Origin: Flavobacteriaceae bacterium YJPT1-3
GTDB lineage: Bacteria > Bacteroidota > Bacteroidia > Flavobacteriales > Flavobacteriaceae
Assembly: GCA_029866965.1 (NCBI GenBank)
Contig: CP123444.1
Location: 2,645,501 to 2,709,500, forward strand
Direction of reading: 5' to 3'
DNA length: 64,000 nucleotides
Below are positions 8,118 through 16,301 of this stretch, one piece after another. The notes under the pieces are model-generated. The model did not search any database, was not told the origin of the DNA, and was given only the letters and a program-made list of their open reading frames with translations. The translations under genes were made by a program, and so were the position numbers. The stretch's first letter is position 1. Each line of letters begins with the position of its first letter.

Positions 8118-10943
8118 TTATTCCACTGGCGCTCCATAAATATCGAGTTCAATTACCGGCTTACCAAGTTTTTTAACCTCCTCCCACTGGGTCGCTTTGT
8201 CACCTACTACCACATAAACCATCTCATCTTCTTGCAAATAGTTTTCGATCACCGCTTTGAAATCGTCCAAAGTCATCTCCATTAATCGCTGTTGCTCCTG
8301 TTCCACGAAATCCTTGGGTTTCTTGAATTTGCTGATATCGCGCAACATACCTAATTTGGCATTTAGGCTTTCGTAGGCACGGGTATTCTGTTTAAGAATT
8401 TTGTTTTGGGTCAATGCTACATCCTCCTGCGTAAAATCAGGCCCATACGATTCAACCATGTCTTCGATAATCTCCAGCGAAGGAAAGGTCGCATTGGCGC
8501 GCACGCTGCTCTGAATGGTAAATGGAGCGACTGCTAATCGTTCTGGGATGTACGAATAGGCTCCGTAGGTGTATCCTTTACCAATACGAAGCACCTGAAA
8601 CAGGCGGCCACTGGAACCCCCGCCTAAAATCTCATTGGCAAAATCCAGCTCATCAGCCTTGGGATCTGTCGCCGATAGTGCCGGTTTTCCAATATAGAGT
8701 ACCGATTGTTTGGATCCGGGTACATCAATAAAGTATAGTTTTCCTGCATGGCCTTGATTTTCTAGGGCGTACTCCGGTAAAGGCACTGCATCACCCTTCC
8801 ACGACGCTACCAAGGGTGCAGCACCCGCCAGTGCTTCTTCCTGGTTGAGATCGCCCACTATATGAAGCACGGCATCTTCCGGATTGAGTTGTTGATAGTA
8901 CGCTTTAAGATCGTTCAGCGTGATGTTTTTGGTCGTTTCCAGCGTATCATTGGTCGCAATACCGTAGATATTATCCTTTCCGTAGATCAACTGATCAAAA
9001 TTGAGTGAAGCTATGGCTCTGGGATTAGCTTCTCGTCCTTTTAAATTGGTTTCCAGCGCCTTAGTCAAGCGCTCAAACTCCGCTTCATCCCAACGAGGCT
9101 CTAAAAGCATTTCCTGTACTAGTGCCATGGTTTCCTTGTAATTCCGAGCCAGACAACTCCCGGAAATAACTAATTCTTCTTTGCCTGCATTAAAGTTGAT
9201 CGAGGCGCCCAGTAGGCCAATCGCTTCCTCCAATTCAGCGGGAGTTCTGTTTTTCGTGCCCTGATTCATCATGCTTGCCGTTAGCGAACTCACCCCGGCT
9301 TTCTCAAGATCTTCCAAGAGCTGCCCACCATCAATGGTAATACGAAAAACCACCAGGGGCAATTCATTACTTTCGATCCCATAAGCATGCATCCTATTGT
9401 CCAGAGTAGCTTCCCAAATGTCCGGGCTGTTGAACAAGGGCGCTTCACCAAAGTCAGGTTCACTGCGATCAAAGGCAGTCGGTGTTTTTTCATACTCCGC
9501 TTCCTCGCCCTGAGCCACCTGCTCATTGGCCTTCATCGCGGTCACTTCTTCCTGCCAAACTTCGGCTTGCTGCGCACCAGTAACCGCCAAATCCGCTTGC
9601 TCTTTAGGGACGGTACTCAACATGACATGTTGCTGATCTTTAATATAGGTGTTATATACGCGCATAATATCTTCGCGGGTTACGGCCTGCGTTTTGGCGG
9701 CCCTTTCCGTGATATAGGCCGGATCACCTCCAAATTCATTGTCCTGAACCAATTGAAAGGCTTTATTCAACACCGTTTCCACCCCGTAATACAAATTGGT
9801 TTCGGCTTCCGTTTTTATTCGCTTCAGCTCATCATCTGTAAATCCGTTCTTTTCGAATCGATCCAATCCTTTTTGAATGGCCTGGTTTACTGAATCCAAT
9901 GAAGTACCTGCATTAGCGCGTACGCGAAATACAAATTCGCCGGCCAACTCACTGCTATTATTGTAGGTCGATACATTAGGGGCTAGCTTCTGCTCCTCGA
10001 CAATCACCTGATAAAGCGGTGCCTTTCTGCTCCCACTCAATAATTGCCCTAAAATTCCAAGCGGTACTTCATCCTCATGATAGGCAGGAATTGTTGGGTA
10101 CACCTGGCGTAATTCGGGAAGCTTGGCAAAGTTATCTTCAAAATACAGCGACTTGGATTCATCCAGCACTACGGGTTGCGGGTTCAAGGGAGCCACCTCC
10201 GGACCTTTGGGAATTTCTCCAAACCATTGCTGCACCAATCTTTTGGTTTCCTCTATATCAATATCTCCGGCTATGACCAGCGAAGCATTCCCTGCACCGT
10301 AGTATTGATTGTAGAATTCTTTGACATCCTCCAGGGTGGCACTCTGCAAATCTGGAAGAGAACCGATCACGGTCCAGGAATATGGATGCCCCTCCGGATA
10401 GAGGTTCTTACGAATGATCTCATCGGTATACCCATAAGGCGCATTATCTACCCGTTGGCGCTTTTCATTCTTTACGACTTGTTTTTCCCGCTCTAAGGCT
10501 TCCTCGGTAACCGTGTTGATCATGTATCCAAAGCGATCAGAATCGATCCACAATATTTTCTCAAACGCATCCTTAGGCACCACTTCGTAGTAGATGGTTC
10601 CATCGCTCCAGGTCCCACCATTACGGCTTCCACCCCACTCCGGGATCATTTTTCGATTGGCTCCCACCGGTACATTCTCACTATCATTAAAGGACATGTG
10701 TTCGAAGAAGTGCGCAAATCCGGTTTTGCCAGGCTTCTCTCTATTGGATCCCACGTGCATCACTGTAGCCACCGCCACAATAGGATCGCTGCGATCCACA
10801 TGGAGGATAACCTCCAATCCATTGTCCAAGGTGAATTTTTCATAGTCTAAGGTGAAAGTATCTGTTGGTGTAGCAGATTCTTCCTTGTTGCAGCCCAGCA
10901 AAAGACCTAAGGCCAAACAACACCAGATTAATCGATAGTTCAT
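8118..10943 (-). CDS. M16 family zinc metallopeptidase, two-module lipoprotein
   Basis: This 941-residue protein has a lipobox (LLLGC, Cys18) and two tandem M16 modules. The N-terminal module has the active HxxEH zinc motif (HFFEH, residues 78-82) and a downstream Glu in the EREKQVVKNEKRQR region. The C-terminal module (about 520-930) lacks HxxEH, as is usual for the inactive half of pitrilysin-type and processing-peptidase-like enzymes. It probably degrades peptides in the periplasm. It lies 15 bases downstream of galE on the same strand and is probably co-transcribed with it, though no functional link is evident. Confidence 0.93.
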   Translation of the reverse strand: MNYRLIWCCLALGLLLGCNKEESATPTDTFTLDYEKFTLDNGLEVILHVDRSDPIVAVATVMHVGSNREKPGKTGFAHFFEHMSFNDSENVPVGANRKMIPEWGGSRNGGTWSDGTIYYEVVPKDAFEKILWIDSDRFGYMINTVTEEALEREKQVVKNEKRQRVDNAPYGYTDEIIRKNLYPEGHPYSWTVIGSLPDLQSATLEDVKEFYNQYYGAGNASLVIAGDIDIEETKRLVQQWFGEIPKGPEVAPLNPQPVVLDESKSLYFEDNFAKLPELRQVYPTIPAYHEDEVPLGILGQLLSGSRKAPLYQVIVEEQKLAPNVSTYNNSSELAGEFVFRVRANAGTSLDSVNQAIQKGLDRFEKNGFTDDELKRIKTEAETNLYYGVETVLNKAFQLVQDNEFGGDPAYITERAAKTQAVTREDIMRVYNTYIKDQQHVMLSTVPKEQADLAVTGAQQAEVWQEEVTAMKANEQVAQGEEAEYEKTPTAFDRSEPDFGEAPLFNSPDIWEATLDNRMHAYGIESNELPLVVFRITIDGGQLLEDLEKAGVSSLTASMMNQGTKNRTPAELEEAIGLLGASINFNAGKEELVISGSCLARNYKETMALVQEMLLEPRWDEAEFERLTKALETNLKGREANPRAIASLNFDQLIYGKDNIYGIATNDTLETTKNITLNDLKAYYQQLNPEDAVLHIVGDLNQEEALAGAAPLVASWKGDAVPLPEYALENQGHAGKLYFIDVPGSKQSVLYIGKPALSATDPKADELDFANEILGGGSSGRLFQVLRIGKGYTYGAYSYIPERLAVAPFTIQSSVRANATFPSLEIIEDMVESYGPDFTQEDVALTQNKILKQNTRAYESLNAKLGMLRDISKFKKPKDFVEQEQQRLMEMTLDDFKAVIENYLQEDEMVYVVVGDKATQWEEVKKLGKPVIELDIYGAPVE

Positions 10944-10958
10944 ATACTTGATTTTAAC

Positions 10959-11978
10959 TTATTCCTGATTTAATTTTTGCTGCCATTTCCAGGCACTTTC
11001 CAACGCTTCTTCCAAAGTGCGTTTCGCGGTCCAACCCAATTCGCGATTGGATTTAGAAGGATCAGCGTAAGCTTCCACAATATCTCCGGGTCGGCGTTCA
11101 GTGATCACATAAGGCAGTGGTTGTTGACTTACTTGTTCAAAGGCCTGAATGACTTCGAGTACCGTGCTGCCTTTTCCAGTACCTAGATTATACGTCTCTA
11201 GCGTTCGTTCACTTTGTCCCTGTTCTATTTTTTGCAAAGCAGTAACATGAGCTTCAGCCAGATCCATGATATGGATGTAATCACGAATGGCCGTCCCGTC
11301 CCGGGTAGGATAATCATCACCAAATACGGACAGTTGCTTTCTTTGCCCAATAGCCGTTTGGGTAATAAAGGGCACTAAATTCTGAGGCGTGCCAATAGGT
11401 AGCTCCCCGATCAGCGCAGAGGGATGGGCTCCAATGGGATTAAAGTACCGCAAGGCGATGGCATGCAAATGGGGATACGCCTGAAGGCTATCTCTTATAA
11501 TTTCTTCACCAATCTGTTTGGTGTTCCCATAAGGTGAATTCGCCGGTTTTGTGGGAGCCTCTTCCGTGATCGGCATCTGATCAGCCTGGCCGTACACGGT
11601 ACAAGAGGAACTGAATATGAGTGAAGCGCGTTCCCGTTTGACCAATTCCTGCAGGAGATAGACTAACGATCCTATGTTGTTTTCATAATAGGCTAAGGGT
11701 TGCTCCACGCTCTCCCCAACCGCTTTGGAGGCCGCAAAGTGGATCACCTGATTGAGGTCTGGATGCTTCTTGAAAAACGTCTCGACGCTGGTTTTATCCC
11801 GTAAATCCAATTGCTGGAACTGTGGACGAATGCCGCTGATGGCTTCAATACCGTCCAATACCTTCAGGCTGGAATTACTGAGGTCATCCACAACCACTAC
11901 TTCATAGCCCTGATGCTGTAGCACTACGGTGGTGTGCGAACCAATAAATCCCAAACCCCCGGTGACCAATACTTTCAT
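10959..11978 (-). CDS. galE: UDP-glucose 4-epimerase
   Basis: This extended SDR (339 aa, the normal GalE length) interconverts UDP-glucose and UDP-galactose. It has the NAD motif GGLGFIG at 7-13, the catalytic Ser region FSSSCTVYG, and YxxxK (YGNTK). It also has the GalE-typical ALRYFNPIGAHPS, TRDGTAIRDYIHIMDLA, and the RPGDIVEAYADPS end. The frame is open back to 12041, but ATG 11978 starts the Rossmann fold (MKVLVTGG). A TATCTTTG -7 box at 11996-12003 (minus) lies inside the longer frame, which supports the shorter start. It is the first gene of an apparent galE-M16 pair. Confidence 0.96.
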   Translation of the reverse strand: MKVLVTGGLGFIGSHTTVVLQHQGYEVVVVDDLSNSSLKVLDGIEAISGIRPQFQQLDLRDKTSVETFFKKHPDLNQVIHFAASKAVGESVEQPLAYYENNIGSLVYLLQELVKRERASLIFSSSCTVYGQADQMPITEEAPTKPANSPYGNTKQIGEEIIRDSLQAYPHLHAIALRYFNPIGAHPSALIGELPIGTPQNLVPFITQTAIGQRKQLSVFGDDYPTRDGTAIRDYIHIMDLAEAHVTALQKIEQGQSERTLETYNLGTGKGSTVLEVIQAFEQVSQQPLPYVITERRPGDIVEAYADPSKSNRELGWTAKRTLEEALESAWKWQQKLNQE

Positions 11979-11995
11979 AGAATTCGATTTGGATT

Positions 11996-12003
11996 CAAAG
12001 ATA
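11996..12003 (-). promoter_or_regulatory. -7 box TATCTTTG for galE
   Basis: TATCTTTG on the minus strand ends 17 bases before ATG 11978. The position about 20 bases upstream falls within the palindrome at 12016-12029, whose TTTCG occupies the -33 region, so a protein bound there could affect this promoter. Confidence 0.5.
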
Positions 12004-12015
12004 CCGCACAGCTCT

Positions 12016-12029
12016 GCTTTCGCGAAAGC
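12016..12029. repeat. dispersed palindrome GCTTTCGCGAAAGC, intergenic copy
   Basis: This exact copy lies between the divergent galE and mscS-like genes, overlapping the expected -33 region of galE. Confidence 0.9.
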
Positions 12030-12060
12030 GAAATTCGACAACTTTAAAAAACGTTAAGTG

Positions 12061-12092
12061 TTGCATTCGCTATAGCCATTTATCTACCTTTG
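12061..12092 (+). promoter_or_regulatory. promoter TTG-N21-TACCTTTG for the MscS-like gene
   Basis: TTG at 12061-12063 and TACCTTTG at 12085-12092 are separated by 21 bases, matching the Bacteroidota housekeeping promoter. The ATG is 17 bases after the -7 box. Confidence 0.7.
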
Positions 12093-12108
12093 CCGAAAAT
12101 GACAATCT

Positions 12109-13377
12109 ATGCGCGAAACCTTACTGGAACTCGCAGTGTTCTTTAGAGAGCTATTCATCGATCAGGGGATGGAACCCTTTTATGCGAAACTGATCAATGC
12201 GGTACTCGTATTTGTGGTTGTACTCGTGGCGCTGCTGATTTTGGACCGCATACTCCGATTCATCATTGTAGAGAGCTTTAGGGCATTTACGGTGAAAACC
12301 AAAACCACGCTCGACGACTATCTACTGGAGACCAAATTTCCCAGGTACATTGCCCATATCTTCCCAATAATTCTCTTTCGGCAATTGATGCCTATAGCGC
12401 TTATCGATTTTCCCGAATCCATGAGCGTGGTACTCAAACTGCTTGGCGTCTATATCGTCTATCTCATTCTGCGGATACTTAGAAGTTTGCTGCGGGCCAC
12501 CAAGATGTACCTAAAAACCAAAGAAGAATTTGCCGATAAACCGCTGGACAGCTACATGCAGGTTCTGATGCTCTTTTTCTGGGGCTTCGGGTTGATGCTC
12601 ATCATTTCCATCATTTCCGGGCAGAACAAATGGCAATTTGCCGCGCAGGTAGGGGCGGCCTCGGCCGTACTCCTGCTCATCTTTAAGGATACTATTTTAG
12701 GTTTTGTGGCCTCGATTCAGGTATCGGTCAATGATATTGTGCGCATAGGCGATTGGATCACCTTTAGTAAATATGGAGCAGACGGTTATGTGACCGAGAT
12801 CAATCTGGCTACAGTACGGGTGCAGAATTTTGACAATACCTTTACTACCATACCTACCTACAGCTTGATCTCCGACTCCTTTCAAAACTGGCGAGGCATG
12901 CAGGAGAGCGAAGGTAGACGTATCAAGCGCAGTATTTTGATCAAACAGAATTCGGTGCGCTTTGTTTCTCCAGCAGATCTTGAACGCTTTAAAAAGATCA
13001 GCCTGATCGCGCCGTATATTGATCATCGCGAATTGGAAGTGAGCCGTTACAACAAGAAGAATCAGGTCAATAAAGAGTTGCTGATCAACGGTCGCAACCA
13101 AACCAATTTGGGGATTTTCCGAAAGTATGCCGATGCCTTTCTGCATGAAAATCCGGCCATAAATAAAAATTTATTCTTGATGGTTCGCCACTTGGCTCCA
13201 ACTCCTCAGGGAATACCCGTTGAGATTTTCTGCTTCTCTCGGGATAAACAGTGGGAGAACTACGAACACATTCAAGCTGATATTTTTGATCACCTCTTAT
13301 CTGCCGTGCCCTATTTCGATTTGGAAATCTTTGAGGCGCCTACCGGTCAGGATATTGCCAAATTACAGCCAAATTAG
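12109..13377 (+). CDS. mechanosensitive ion channel family protein (MscS/YbdG-like)
   Basis: This is a 422-residue inner-membrane protein. Hydrophobic helices lie near residues 25-50, 80-95, 105-125 and 145-190. They are followed by the MscS pore-lining and beta domain: AQVGAASAVLLLIFKDTILGF, then VSVNDIVRIGDWI, and the Sm-like fold with TVRVQNFDNTFTTIPTYSLI. The C-terminal extension of about 150 residues and the internal layout resemble the YbdG group rather than the short MscS. It probably releases small solutes upon hypo-osmotic shock. A good promoter precedes it. Confidence 0.9.
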   Translation: MRETLLELAVFFRELFIDQGMEPFYAKLINAVLVFVVVLVALLILDRILRFIIVESFRAFTVKTKTTLDDYLLETKFPRYIAHIFPIILFRQLMPIALIDFPESMSVVLKLLGVYIVYLILRILRSLLRATKMYLKTKEEFADKPLDSYMQVLMLFFWGFGLMLIISIISGQNKWQFAAQVGAASAVLLLIFKDTILGFVASIQVSVNDIVRIGDWITFSKYGADGYVTEINLATVRVQNFDNTFTTIPTYSLISDSFQNWRGMQESEGRRIKRSILIKQNSVRFVSPADLERFKKISLIAPYIDHRELEVSRYNKKNQVNKELLINGRNQTNLGIFRKYADAFLHENPAINKNLFLMVRHLAPTPQGIPVEIFCFSRDKQWENYEHIQADIFDHLLSAVPYFDLEIFEAPTGQDIAKLQPN

Positions 13378-13464
13378 GCTTTGATCTTCCTAAAACTATC
13401 TAAAGGACAAAGCGTTTAGCAGGGTATTGTATTATATTATTCATACAACCATTAACCACTAGCC

Positions 13465-14535
13465 ATGACCTTTAAAGGATTTCTCCAGCTATTTGCCGGA
13501 TTTGCCGTCGTTCTCTCCTTAATTCCCCTGATTGCCGCCGACTATTGGTGGATTCGCATGTTTGACTTTCCCCATATACAACTGACCGCTTTAACCTTGA
13601 CGGCCATTATCGCCTACTTGATGAAATTTGATATCAAATGGGTTAATGACTACATCTTCATGTCAGTGATGATCGCTTGTTTTGCTTTCCAAATGACTAA
13701 AATCGTACCGTATCTGCCGCATAATCAATACGAATTATTAGCGAGCAAAAAAGAAAAGCGGACAGATACATTGACTATTTATACAGCCAATGTCTATCAA
13801 AAGAATTCCAAAAAGCATCTTCTCGTGAAGGATATCGAAGCTCGTGATCCTGATCTGATCGTTCTGCTAGAAACCGATTCCGGGTGGATGGACTATGTGA
13901 ATACCGCCATTTTAAGCAGCTATCCCTACACCCTTTTAGCACCCTTAGACAATACGTATGGTATGTTATTCTACTCCAAATATCCTTTGGAGAATGAAGA
14001 AATACGCTATTTGGTGGAAGAAGACATCCCCTCTATGCATGGTTTAGTAGCACTACCTTCAGGAGCACGCTTCCAATTTCACCTAATTCATCCCACGCCT
14101 CCCATGCCTCAACACAATCCGCGATCGACTGATCGGGATCGGGAAATGATGCTGGTCGCCGATATGGCTCGAACAACCGATCTTCCGGTGATTGTGGCGG
14201 GCGACTTTAATGACGTAGCCTGGTCGGATACGACTACTCTTTTTCAGAAAGTCAGTGGTTTGCTGGATCCACGGGTGGGTCGGGGTTTTTACAATACCTA
14301 CTCCGCAAACAATGTCCTTTTGCGCTGGCCTCTGGACCATTTGTTCGTTAGTGAAGAATTTCGATTACTCTCTATAGAATTGGGTGATGATATTGGATCA
14401 GATCATTTTCCCGCCGTAGTAAGCCTAAGCCTGGAGCCTGAGCATGCTCAAGAACAAACTCCGGAACCTCCTACAGAAGATGAATTGGAGCGCGCCAAAG
14501 AACAAATGACTTCGCAAGAAAAAATGTCGATGTAA
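13465..14535 (+). CDS. endonuclease/exonuclease/phosphatase (EEP) family membrane protein
   Basis: This 356-residue protein begins with about three hydrophobic segments (residues 5-27, 35-50 and 62-80). It then has an EEP catalytic domain with TANVYQKN, LLETDSGWM (metal-binding Glu), AGDFNDVAWS (Asp/Asn pair), PLDHLFVS and the terminal GSDHFPAV (catalytic His). Such membrane-anchored EEP proteins hydrolyse phosphodiesters, of nucleic acids or lipids; the substrate is unknown. A charged tail rich in Glu and Gln (EHAQEQTPEPPTEDE) ends the protein. It is 3 bases from the convergent thioesterase gene. Confidence 0.88.
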   Translation: MTFKGFLQLFAGFAVVLSLIPLIAADYWWIRMFDFPHIQLTALTLTAIIAYLMKFDIKWVNDYIFMSVMIACFAFQMTKIVPYLPHNQYELLASKKEKRTDTLTIYTANVYQKNSKKHLLVKDIEARDPDLIVLLETDSGWMDYVNTAILSSYPYTLLAPLDNTYGMLFYSKYPLENEEIRYLVEEDIPSMHGLVALPSGARFQFHLIHPTPPMPQHNPRSTDRDREMMLVADMARTTDLPVIVAGDFNDVAWSDTTTLFQKVSGLLDPRVGRGFYNTYSANNVLLRWPLDHLFVSEEFRLLSIELGDDIGSDHFPAVVSLSLEPEHAQEQTPEPPTEDELERAKEQMTSQEKMSM

Positions 14536-14537
14536 GC

Positions 14538-14927
14538 TTATTTCTTCAATCGATCGGAGACAAATTCAATTTTGGTTTTGCCGTGAGGTTGTGGCTTTCC
14601 GTCTTCATCAAGACCTACCATCACGATCTTATCGATGGTGATGATGGTTTCGCGGGTCATTTTGTTGCGCACTTCGCAGCGTAGGGTCAGCGAAGCATTA
14701 CCAAATTTAACCGGCTCAATTCCAATTTCAATGATGTCTCCCTGCCGCGCACTACTCCTAAAATCGATCTCGCTGATATACTTGGTTACGGTTTTAGGAT
14801 TTTCCAGTTGAATGATGGTATACAAGGCCGCTTCTTCATCAATCCATTCCAGTAGGCGTCCGCCGAATAGGGTACCATTAGGATTGAGGTCTTCGGGTTT
14901 TATCCATTTGCGCGTGTGAAAATTCAT
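14538..14927 (-). CDS. acyl-CoA thioesterase (YciA/ACOT hot-dog family)
   Basis: This 129-residue single hot-dog domain has the family signature NPNGTLFGGRLLEWIDEEAA, in which the Asn and Asp/Glu are in the active-site region, and SSARQGDIIEIG in the central strand. It hydrolyses acyl-CoA thioesters in the cytoplasm. It lies downstream of no obvious partner; a degenerate palindrome copy (GCTTTCGCGAAATT) lies just upstream at 14943-14956. Confidence 0.92.
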   Translation of the reverse strand: MNFHTRKWIKPEDLNPNGTLFGGRLLEWIDEEAALYTIIQLENPKTVTKYISEIDFRSSARQGDIIEIGIEPVKFGNASLTLRCEVRNKMTRETIITIDKIVMVGLDEDGKPQPHGKTKIEFVSDRLKK

Positions 14928-14954
14928 AGTTCAGTTATTTATGCTTTCGCGAAA

Positions 14955-16301
14955 TTAAACGATGTACCAGAGAAAAACGCAACACACCAAGCCTGTTAAG
15001 GCGATGATGCTCGTCATGACCGTCCAGGATCGAAGGGTCTGCTTCTCCGAAATACCTAAATACTGCTTGACCAGCCAGAATCCGCTGTCATTGACATGAG
15101 AGAGTATGGTGGCTCCGGAAGCAATAGCGGTTACTATCAGGGCGATCTGTACATCGCTGTATGCCGTGCTCGTCAGCACCGGCGCGGTCATCCCGGCAGC
15201 TGTGATCATGGCTACGGTAGCTGATCCTTGTAAAATCCGTACGATTGCCGCCAATAGGAAACCAAAGATGACCGGGGTAAAATAGTCGGAGCTCAGGCTT
15301 TCAGCGATCATGGTGCCGGACCCGGTGTCAATCAACACTTGCTTAAAGGCTCCCCCTGCCCCGGTGAGTAAAATGATGACGCCGGCGGGATACAGGGAAC
15401 GGGTTGATATCGTCAGTAACTGTTCGCGCTTCACCCCTCGTTTGATCCCCAACAAGTACCAGGCCAAAATATTGGCCAGGATCAAAGCACAAAAAGGATG
15501 ACCCAGGAGCGTTATGGTCTGCAATAGGCCTTCGGGTAGGGCCAGGAAGTCCACCCAGGGGCCATTCAATAAGGTATTGGCCACGATGAGCACTATGGGT
15601 AGAAAGATGATCGCCAGAATCAAACCTACTGCGGGTGGTCTACCTTCTTGCTGTTCGGAGTTCTCCCAATGATCAGGAGTTTCAATCTGCATAGCGTTAG
15701 CGAGATGGCGTGCAAATATAGGTCCCGCCAATATGGCTGCAGGAACACCCACCAGGAACCCCATTAAAATCACCCAACCTAAATCGGCGCCCAGGATATC
15801 CGCCACCGCAATCGGGCCGGGTGTGGGAGGAATAAAACTGTGGGTGATCGCCAGACCTGCGAGCAGCGGGATGGCATAAAGGAATAGGGATTTACCCGTT
15901 TTCTTTTGCAAGGAATAGATCATGGGTATTAAAATGATGAAGGCTACATCAAAAAAGACAGGAATCGCAATCAAAAAGCCGGTAAGCATGATCGACCAGG
16001 GGGCCCGTTTAACCCCAAATTTTTCCAGCAAATATTCAGCAAGGCGGTGGGCCCCTCCACTGTACTCCAAAATAGAACCAAACAATGCGCCCAGTCCTAC
16101 TACCGTCGCTACGAAACCCAAGGTACTTCCCATACCGGTGGTGATACTATTGAGCAGATCGTCCACGGGCATCCCCGCCAAAACACCAACGAGTATACTC
16201 GTAAGGAGTAAGGCCAAAAAGGCCTGAATCTTGAGCCTAAGGATGAGGAAAAGTAAAAACCCAACACCCACGAGTACGGAAAGCAGTAATTGATAGTCCA
16301 T
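14955..16301 (-). CDS. gntP: gluconate:H+ symporter, GntP family
   Basis: This 448-residue permease has around a dozen hydrophobic helices and GntP-family landmarks: VATVVGLGALFGSILEYSGG, FFDVAFIILIPM, HSFIPPTPGPIAVADILG, GSATVAMITAAG and LSHVNDSGFWLVKQ. It imports gluconate or a similar sugar acid. I start at ATG 16301, which overlaps the stop of the upstream kinase/dehydrogenase gene (TGATG), implying translational coupling; a start five codons earlier is possible. Together with that gene it forms a complete gluconate uptake and oxidation unit. Confidence 0.93.
   Translation of the reverse strand: MDYQLLLSVLVGVGFLLFLILRLKIQAFLALLLTSILVGVLAGMPVDDLLNSITTGMGSTLGFVATVVGLGALFGSILEYSGGAHRLAEYLLEKFGVKRAPWSIMLTGFLIAIPVFFDVAFIILIPMIYSLQKKTGKSLFLYAIPLLAGLAITHSFIPPTPGPIAVADILGADLGWVILMGFLVGVPAAILAGPIFARHLANAMQIETPDHWENSEQQEGRPPAVGLILAIIFLPIVLIVANTLLNGPWVDFLALPEGLLQTITLLGHPFCALILANILAWYLLGIKRGVKREQLLTISTRSLYPAGVIILLTGAGGAFKQVLIDTGSGTMIAESLSSDYFTPVIFGFLLAAIVRILQGSATVAMITAAGMTAPVLTSTAYSDVQIALIVTAIASGATILSHVNDSGFWLVKQYLGISEKQTLRSWTVMTSIIALTGLVCCVFLWYIV

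Noticed and set aside
9387-9893. 168-codon plus-strand frame inside the M16 gene
   Set aside because: It is antisense to a strongly supported protease gene, and the composition looks like reverse-complement coding.
12697-13146. 149-codon minus-strand frame opposite the MscS-like gene
   Set aside because: It is the complement of the conserved channel domain; no motif supports it.
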